From Sphingomonas sanguinis (GTDB lineage Bacteria; Pseudomonadota; Alphaproteobacteria; Sphingomonadales; Sphingomonadaceae), in contig NZ_LDTE01000112.1 of assembly GCF_001476905.1 (NCBI RefSeq), positions 1-56,877 of the forward strand: DNA of 56,877 nt, in the 5' to 3' direction. How positions within the stretch are numbered: position 1 is the first letter of the stretch; every line of letters starts with the position of its first letter. The notes under the pieces are model-generated. The model ran no database searches. It saw only the letters and a program-made list of their open reading frames with translations, and was not told the origin of the DNA. Below, one piece after another: positions 51,191-56,877 of the stretch. Made by a program: the position numbers and the translations under genes.

Positions 51191-51651
51191 TCCCCTCGCG
51201 CCGGCCTCACGTGAAAGCCCATCTCACCGGCCAGCGCCAGGATGCGGCCGGTATCCGACCGGCGAACGATCACGACGTGCAGATTGTCGTCCAGCCCGTT
51301 GCGCCATTCCAGCAGCGCCCAGGGCGGATCGCACGCCTCCAGCTCGCCGTCGAGCCAGGCGAAATACTCGCTCGCCCGCAGCTTCCGATCGCCCTCGCGC
51401 TGGGGAAAGGGCTTTAGCGGCTCGGCGAACTCATCGCTGATCAGCTCATGCAACTCGTCTATCTTGTCGCCGATCAGGAAGAAGTCGCAGAGCGTCAGCT
51501 CGACCGCCAGCTGGCCGACGTCCTCGCACTCCAGTTCGAGCATCCAGTCCTCGGGCTCGCGGATCATGGCCTCCAGCTTGGCCGACAGGTCGCGGGCCTG
51601 GTCCTCTTCCAGCGTCCGGCCGCTGAGCAGCATGATGAACTCGGTGTACAT
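51187..51651 (-). CDS. Conserved-looking cytoplasmic protein of unknown function
   Basis: The 154-residue protein is acidic, with helical segments (EDQARDLSAKLEAMIREPEDW) and a beta-rich end (DNLHVVIVRRSDTGRILALAGEMGFHV). No signal peptide or membrane helix. No family recognised. It lies 37 bp downstream of the glycosyltransferase-like membrane protein gene, in the same direction. Confidence 0.6.
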   Translation of the reverse strand: MYTEFIMLLSGRTLEEDQARDLSAKLEAMIREPEDWMLELECEDVGQLAVELTLCDFFLIGDKIDELHELISDEFAEPLKPFPQREGDRKLRASEYFAWLDGELEACDPPWALLEWRNGLDDNLHVVIVRRSDTGRILALAGEMGFHVRPARGD

Positions 51652-51688
51652 GCGCCGTCTCCCGTTGGTTGTTCCGTCGTTCGGTTCT

Positions 51689-53209
51689 TTATCGGTCGAG
51701 CACCGCCGCGCTCGGGCAGTTGGCGGGCACGACGCCCGGCCCCGGCCGATAGACCAGCCGTATCCGGCTCGCCCCGGTCGGCACGCAGGCGACCAGATGA
51801 TAGTCGCGCGCCAGCACCGCCTTCAAGACCGCCTGCGTCGCGCGGTTGCCGAAGGCGAAGCGGGGATAATCGTCGACGATCGCGCCGGGCCGCTGGCGGA
51901 GGATGCGGCGGATCTCGACCACCGGATCGACACCCAGCGCGGCCGCGCTCGCTTCGTCCTGGGTGTTGAGATGGCCGGGAAAGACCCATTTCGACGGCAG
52001 GCAGCTATGCGTCATCATATAGAGCGCCGGATAACCGTCATAGACATAGAGACAGCCGCGCGCGGGCGTCGCGGCCCGTGCGACCGCCTGCGCCTCGGCC
52101 GCGCCGCCCTTGGCGCGTTCGCTCAGCGCCAGCACGAGCTGCCCCGCCGCACCGATCGCCAGCACGAAGGCGGCGATCCCGCCCCGGTGCCAGCGGGCCA
52201 GCGCGGGGGCCGCGACCAGCACGCCGGGCAGGACGACAGGCAGCGCATAATGCGGACTGCCGAACCGACCATAACCTAGGACCGCGATACCGCTCACCGC
52301 CAGCCAGACCAGCAGGAAGCGGAAACCGTCGCGCCGCTCCGCCGGGATATTCTTCCACGGTCGCCCGAAGCCGATGACCAGCAACAGCGGCGACAGGATG
52401 CCGACACAGGTCGCCAGTCCCTCCAGCTCGTCGGCCAGCGGCCGCGCCGCCTGCCCGCCCAGCGACACGATATTGGCGAAGACCCACGCCTGCCCCTGCC
52501 CCAGCCCGGCATAAACCGCGAACGCGACCAGCGTGGACAGCAGCGCGAGGGCCACCCAGACGCCCGCCATGCCTGCCAACCGGACGAGCGGCACCCGCTC
52601 GCGCCATCCCAGCCACAGCAGGATGCAGCCGAACGCAAACCCTTCGGGCAGCACCGCATATTTGATCTGGAGCGCGACGCCCACCGCCCCCATTGCCACC
52701 GCGCCGCTGGCGAACAGCCCGCCCCGCCGCTCGACCGCGCGCAGCGTCGCGGTCGCGGCGAGCAGCATCAGCGCGTTGTAGAAGACCGGCGACTGGCCCC
52801 CTTCCCCCTCCATTAGGTTCAACCAGAGGATATAAAGGATCGCCGCCACGGTGGCCGCGAGCGGTCCGGCGAACCCCCGCGCCACCCGCTGGATGCCGAA
52901 GGCCGTGGCGACGACGAAGCCGGTCGCGACCAGCTTATAGGCGAGGAACCCCTCTCCCCCCAGCAGGCGCGCCCCCGCATAGAGCAGGAACAGCCCGATC
53001 GGCTTGCGGTCGAAGATGTCGACATAAGGCATCGCGCCGTGCAGCATCCGGTCGCCGACCAGCAGATAGAATTGCTCGTCGAACCCGGTCACGGGGTTGG
53101 CAAAACCTTGCGCGCGGACGACCAGCGCGACCAAGATCAACAGCAGCAGTGTGCCGCCCCATCGGTCGCCCGGTGTGTTGATCGCCGTGTGCCCACGCTG
53201 GTGTGTCAT
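51689..53209 (-). CDS. Polytopic GT39/ArnT-like glycosyltransferase
   Basis: The 506-residue protein has about 10-12 membrane helices and the first-loop signature GFDEQFYLLVGDRML...PYVDIFDRKPIGLFLLYAGA. This matches the DE and DxKPP-type motifs of the GT-C dolichyl/undecaprenyl-phosphate sugar transferases. It probably adds a sugar from a lipid carrier to an envelope glycan in the periplasm. The start at 53209 (MTHQRGHTAINTPGDRWGG) is preferred over 53350. It is divergent from a cytoplasmic glycosyltransferase gene. Confidence 0.8.
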   Translation of the reverse strand: MTHQRGHTAINTPGDRWGGTLLLLILVALVVRAQGFANPVTGFDEQFYLLVGDRMLHGAMPYVDIFDRKPIGLFLLYAGARLLGGEGFLAYKLVATGFVVATAFGIQRVARGFAGPLAATVAAILYILWLNLMEGEGGQSPVFYNALMLLAATATLRAVERRGGLFASGAVAMGAVGVALQIKYAVLPEGFAFGCILLWLGWRERVPLVRLAGMAGVWVALALLSTLVAFAVYAGLGQGQAWVFANIVSLGGQAARPLADELEGLATCVGILSPLLLVIGFGRPWKNIPAERRDGFRFLLVWLAVSGIAVLGYGRFGSPHYALPVVLPGVLVAAPALARWHRGGIAAFVLAIGAAGQLVLALSERAKGGAAEAQAVARAATPARGCLYVYDGYPALYMMTHSCLPSKWVFPGHLNTQDEASAAALGVDPVVEIRRILRQRPGAIVDDYPRFAFGNRATQAVLKAVLARDYHLVACVPTGASRIRLVYRPGPGVVPANCPSAAVLDR

Positions 53210-53391
53210 CGACGCGCCGGTGGGTCGCTTTGCGAGCAAAGGCAAGGACAAAGATGACGGGCTTCGCCCAGGCCGTCGGCTTCCAAGCCGAGAACGACGG
53301 CCCGAACGACCGATCGCGTGGCAAAGGCACACGCCCCCACGACCCATCATGATGATTACGTCACGATAGGGTATCGTTTTACCCCGCAGTC

Positions 53392-54615
53392 ATGCTATCG
53401 ACCCCGCCATGGGCGGGATTTCCGAGTGTTATCAGCTTCGATCAGGGCGCTAGGCATTTGCGCGTCCTGACCTTCCTGCACAGTTTCGAGCCCGGCGGGG
53501 TGGAGCGGATCGCGCTGCGCCTGATCCGGCGCTGGCGTGCCGAGGGGATCGATGCACCGCTGTTCCTGGGGCGGACCGACGGCGTGATGGCGCAGGATGT
53601 CGGGGCCGATCTCGATTTCGTGACGCCGCGTCGCCGCTGGCCGGGCATCGCGCATTGGGAGACGATCTGGATGATCGCCACCCTGCCCCGTGCGATCCGT
53701 GCGATCCGGCCGGACGTGCTGTTCTGCGCGGGCAATACCTATGCCGTGGTCGCGGTGCTGATGAAGCTGGTGCTGGGCCGCGACTGCCCACCGATCATCG
53801 CCAAGATCAGCAACAATCTCGACCGCGCCGATGCCGGTATTGTCTACCGCGTCTTCTATCGCCTGTGGCTGTGGATTCAGGGGCTGGCGATCGACCATTT
53901 CGTCGGCATGGAAAAGCCGATGCGGGCCGAGATCGTGCAATGCGTGCGGGTCTCGCCCGCGCGTGTCGCGATCATCCCCGATCCGGCCCTGTCGGAGGCA
54001 CAGATCCTGGCCTTGCGCGAACCGGCAGCGACGCTGCGCCTGCAGGGACCCGGACGGCGTTTTGTCACGATCGCGCGGCTGGCGGCGCAAAAGAACCTGT
54101 CGCTGATGCTGCGCGGCTTTGCCCGAGGCAGCGGCCCGGCCGACACCCTTACCGTGTTCGGTGATGGGCCGGAGCGGGCCGCACTAGAGGCGCTGGCCGC
54201 CAGCTTAGGCATTGCCGACCGCGTGGATTTCCAGGGCTATGTCGCCAACCCGGCCGGGCTCCTGGCGCAGTACGACACGCTGCTCCTGTCCTCGCACTAC
54301 GAGGGGGTCCCTGCGGTCATTCTGGAGGGACTGGCCGCCAATATCGGCATCGTCGCCACCGATTGCAGCCGCTCCATGGGCGCGCTGCTGTTGCAGGGAC
54401 AACTCGGCACGCTGGTTCCGGTCGGCGACGAGGCGGGCTTTGCGGCCGCCATCGCCGCGGCCCAGCCGCAGGCGCAGGATGCACGGCGCACGCTGCATCA
54501 GGCGCGGCGCTTCACCATCGAGCATGGCGCGGACCATTATATCCGGGTGATGCGGGCCGTCCTACGCCGTCGCACCACCGCCGCCACGCTGATTCCCGAG
54601 CCCGTCGTTTCCTGA
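53392..54615 (+). CDS. GT4-family glycosyltransferase
   Basis: The 407-residue protein has the GT-B fold: HSFEPGGVERIALRLIRRW at the N-terminus, and FVTIARLAAQKNLSLMLRGF, VFGDGPERAALEALA and SSHYEGVPAVILEGLA (EX7E) in the C-terminal domain. It uses a nucleotide sugar to extend a polysaccharide or lipid-linked sugar. The ATG at 53392 gives about 20 residues before the fold; a later GTG is possible. It and the GT39-like gene form a divergent pair. Confidence 0.87.
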   Translation: MLSTPPWAGFPSVISFDQGARHLRVLTFLHSFEPGGVERIALRLIRRWRAEGIDAPLFLGRTDGVMAQDVGADLDFVTPRRRWPGIAHWETIWMIATLPRAIRAIRPDVLFCAGNTYAVVAVLMKLVLGRDCPPIIAKISNNLDRADAGIVYRVFYRLWLWIQGLAIDHFVGMEKPMRAEIVQCVRVSPARVAIIPDPALSEAQILALREPAATLRLQGPGRRFVTIARLAAQKNLSLMLRGFARGSGPADTLTVFGDGPERAALEALAASLGIADRVDFQGYVANPAGLLAQYDTLLLSSHYEGVPAVILEGLAANIGIVATDCSRSMGALLLQGQLGTLVPVGDEAGFAAAIAAAQPQAQDARRTLHQARRFTIEHGADHYIRVMRAVLRRRTTAATLIPEPVVS

Positions 54616-54725
54616 CCCGTCCCGTTGTGGCGGAGGAAGAACCGGGGCGCGGGCGGATGCGACGAATGGTGGCGGGCGGTAAGTGCCTCGATTACCGTTT
54701 GATTCACGATTAACGGCTAAGAACC

Positions 54726-54777
54726 GACATCATCGTCAAGCCCCTTTGAAAAATTCGCCTTAATTGTGACATCATCG
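54726..54777. promoter_or_regulatory. Direct repeats upstream of the TonB-dependent receptor
   Basis: GACATCATCG occurs twice, at 54726-54735 and 54768-54777, 42 bp apart (about four helical turns), 47 bp before the receptor start. An inverted repeat CCGTT...AACGG precedes them. They could be operator half-sites. Confidence 0.35.
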
Positions 54778-54823
54778 CCACACTAAACCCAGGCTTCACG
54801 TCGGCGATGGGAGTGGCTGGACG

Positions 54824-56877
54824 ATGCGATATGGGGGAGGCGCGTGGCCGATGGGCGGCGCGGCATGGTCGGCGATCATCCTGGGGTTAGGCGGACCGGT
54901 GCCGCTTCAGGCCCAGACGCAAAACGGGGCGCCCCCACCGTCAGAGAGCCCCCCACCCAACGAGGTCACCGTCATCGGCAAGCGCATCCCCGGTTCGGTG
55001 ATCGGTGCCGTCGCGCCGGTCGCGGTGCTGGATGCCCAGGCGCTGGAGGCGCTGGGCGCGACGAGCCTCAGCGACCTGCTCAAGAAGGTGAAGTCGCTGA
55101 CCAGTTCGTCGAGTGGGGGCGAGCCGGTGATGCTGCTCAACGGGCGGCGCGTCTCGGGGTTTTCCGAGTTCCAGTCGTTGCCCTGGGAAGCCATGGAAAA
55201 GGTCGAGGTGCTGCCCGAACAGGAGGCGGCGCGCTTCGGCTATCCGCCGACCGTGCGGGTGATGAACTTCATCACCAAGAAGAAATTCCGCGCGGTGACG
55301 GTCCAGCTCCTGCCCGGCGTCACGACCGAGGGCGGGGGCGGCACCAGCTATAGCGAGGTCACCTCGGCGCGGATCGACGGGCCCCGCCGCCTGACGTTCA
55401 ACGTCTCGCACTTGCGGCAAGACCCAGTGCTGCAGAACCAGCGCAATATCGTGCCCGATCCCGAGACGCTGTTCGCGACGACCGGCAATGTGACGGGGGT
55501 GAACGGCGCCAGCCTGGACCCACGGCTCGATGCCCTGGCGGGTCGAAACGTCACGCTGGCGGGCGTGCCGATCGATCTCGCCGCGCGCGGGACGCTCGCG
55601 GCCTATGCGAACAGTCCGGCCGGGGTCACCGATCTGGGGCCCTATCGGACGCTCCAGCCGCTGAGCGACACGATCCATAGCGAGGTCGGCCTGGCCTCGC
55701 CGCTCACCAAGAGCGTGTCGGGATCGCTGATGGTCTCGATGGAGGCGATCCAGACCCGGGGGCTGAACGGCCTGGCCCCAGCCCTGCTGCGCGTGCCCGG
55801 CGGGCTGGGCCATTTCCCATTCGGCAACGACACGCTGCTCTATCGCTACCTGCCCGACAGCGTGCTGCACCAGCGTACGACCAGCATGGCGCTTCACGCA
55901 GGCGGCACGCTGACCGGCGATGTGCGTCGCTGGAGCTGGGCGATCACCGGCAATTACGACCGGATGGTGTCGCGAAGCACCTCGGAGATCGGCGTGCCGC
56001 TGGGCGCGCTGCAGGCGTCGATCGATGCGGGCGGCGCCCCGATGGCCGCGATCGATCCCGCCACCGCGGCCCGGCGCGACCGGAACCGCAGCCGGGTGGT
56101 GTCCGACACGATCGGGGTCAAGGCGACCGCGAACGGCCCCGTGGCCCGCCTGCCCGCAGGCGAGGCGATGCTGACCGTCACCACCGATTATAGCCGAATC
56201 GACAGCGACGCGCGCACCAATCTGACGCTTGCCACCGACGGGGTCGGGCGCACCATGCGGGGGGCCAGCGTCAACGCCAATGTGCCGATCGCCTCGGCCC
56301 GCGAAGGCTCGCTGTCGTTCCTGGGCGAGATGCAGCTGAGCGCGATGGCGGGGGTGTCGCAGGTGTCCGATTTCGGGCGGCTGAGCACTTCCAATCTGGG
56401 GCTGAACTGGACACCCTTCCGCCCGGTCCAGCTCAATGCCTCGGTCAACGTCGCGCAGACCGCACCCGGCGTGACCCAGCTGGTCGCGCCGGTGCTGGCG
56501 ACGCCCAACACCCCCTTTTTCGACTATGTGACCGGGCGCAGCACGCTGGTCACCACCATTTCGGGCGGCAATCCCGACCTGGCGCCCGAAAAGCGGCGGG
56601 TCACGACGCTGGGCATCGCGGTACAGCCGATCAAGGACAAGGAAATCCGGCTCAGCACCGATTATGTCGACACGCGGATCGACAACCAGGCCGCCTCGCT
56701 GGGCGGCGCGACCCCGGCGTTCCAGCGCGCCTTTCCCGACCTGTTCGTCCGCGATGCGCTCGGCCAACTGGTCAGCGTCGACCTGCGCCCGGTGAACCTG
56801 GCGTATGAGCGCGAGCGCAAGCTGCGCCTGACGGTCGACGCGCAGGTGACGCTGGGCAAGACCCCGCCGCCCCCTCC
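54824..56877 (+). CDS. TonB-dependent receptor, 3' end beyond window
   Basis: At least 684 residues are visible. A signal peptide (about 1-30, ending PLQAQ) is followed by a Pro/Ser-rich linker and a plug domain: NEVTVIGKRIPGSVIGAVAP, LEALGATSLSDLLKKVKSL, MLLNGRRVSGFSEFQSLPWEAMEKVEVL, and PTVRVMNFITKKKF. The beta barrel starts after about residue 150 and is cut by the window. It would import a ligand across the outer membrane using TonB. The ligand is unknown, although glycan-related genes lie upstream. The frame stays open to the last base. Confidence 0.85.
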   Translation, partial: MRYGGGAWPMGGAAWSAIILGLGGPVPLQAQTQNGAPPPSESPPPNEVTVIGKRIPGSVIGAVAPVAVLDAQALEALGATSLSDLLKKVKSLTSSSSGGEPVMLLNGRRVSGFSEFQSLPWEAMEKVEVLPEQEAARFGYPPTVRVMNFITKKKFRAVTVQLLPGVTTEGGGGTSYSEVTSARIDGPRRLTFNVSHLRQDPVLQNQRNIVPDPETLFATTGNVTGVNGASLDPRLDALAGRNVTLAGVPIDLAARGTLAAYANSPAGVTDLGPYRTLQPLSDTIHSEVGLASPLTKSVSGSLMVSMEAIQTRGLNGLAPALLRVPGGLGHFPFGNDTLLYRYLPDSVLHQRTTSMALHAGGTLTGDVRRWSWAITGNYDRMVSRSTSEIGVPLGALQASIDAGGAPMAAIDPATAARRDRNRSRVVSDTIGVKATANGPVARLPAGEAMLTVTTDYSRIDSDARTNLTLATDGVGRTMRGASVNANVPIASAREGSLSFLGEMQLSAMAGVSQVSDFGRLSTSNLGLNWTPFRPVQLNASVNVAQTAPGVTQLVAPVLATPNTPFFDYVTGRSTLVTTISGGNPDLAPEKRRVTTLGIAVQPIKDKEIRLSTDYVDTRIDNQAASLGGATPAFQRAFPDLFVRDALGQLVSVDLRPVNLAYERERKLRLTVDAQVTLGKTPPPP

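Noticed and set aside
54941..56767. 608-codon open frame on the minus strand
   Set aside because: It is antisense to the TonB-dependent receptor, has no domain and shows the Arg/Gly/Asp-rich composition produced by GC-rich third positions.

Overview
The window is about 57 kb of GC-rich bacterial chromosome with very dense coding. It almost certainly comes from an alphaproteobacterium of the sphingomonad group (Sphingomonas or a close relative). The evidence is the gene content and order (dnaG-rpoD, rpsP/rimM/trmD/rplS, ffh, ftsY, rpoH, a ChpT-type phosphotransferase, PspF/PspABC), a group-typical RNase P RNA, and GC-rich palindromic repeats. No tRNA, rRNA, CRISPR array, phage or insertion sequence was recognised. 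Everything here is read by eye from the sequence; no database search was run.

Layout. 1-4.7 kb: palindromic repeats, a DUF559 nuclease-fold remnant, primase (dnaG) and the housekeeping sigma factor (rpoD). 4.8-9.4 kb: a secreted cyclophilin, then the conserved rpsP-rimM-trmD-rplS block on the minus strand. This block is split by a VapBC-type toxin-antitoxin pair and a divergent thioredoxin-reductase-like flavoprotein. 9.4-16.1 kb: ffh, a catalytically degenerate GGDEF-EAL protein, a DUF924 protein, and an overlapping mtaB-ftsY-yciB operon. 16.3-21.4 kb: sodB, then pspF divergent from a sigma-54-type promoter that drives a long psp operon. That operon holds a tiny secreted peptide, pspA, pspB, pspC and four further small membrane/coiled-coil proteins, with a sufE-like gene downstream. 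21.4-26.4 kb: a repeat pair, a 2Fe-2S thioredoxin-fold protein, a J-domain protein, a SulP transporter coupled to a beta-carbonic anhydrase, an unknown exported protein and RNase P RNA.

26.4-33.2 kb: an amidase, then a chemotaxis-like operon read on the minus strand (chpT, cheA, cheW, cheY, cheB, cheR) with no receptor gene nearby. 33.2-35.6 kb: an M67 metallopeptidase, an RluA-family pseudouridine synthase and rpoH. 35.7-38.1 kb: a compact type VI effector-like module, made of a DUF1795 (Eag-type) chaperone, a prePAAR/PAAR transmembrane protein, a frame-shifted C-terminal toxin domain and a putative immunity gene. 38.2-45.3 kb: an alpha/beta hydrolase, two tandem overlapping cysteine desulfurases with a ferredoxin, a Trp/Gly-rich exported protein, SRP RNA, dnaX, a YbaB-family gene, a small membrane protein, a repeat pair and mtgA. 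45.5-56.9 kb: a subtilisin-like autotransporter, a GH43 glycosidase, two hypothetical genes, two divergent glycosyltransferases, and the 5' part of a TonB-dependent receptor that runs off the window.

The most noteworthy parts are the expanded psp operon, whose five small membrane proteins share one C-terminal helix signature; the prePAAR/Eag/toxin/immunity island, with a hexanucleotide repeat inside a membrane segment and a frame break before the toxin; the toxin-antitoxin/flavoprotein insertion in the ribosome-maturation operon, with a 9-bp perfect inverted repeat between the divergent genes; and a family of nested palindromic repeat pairs.
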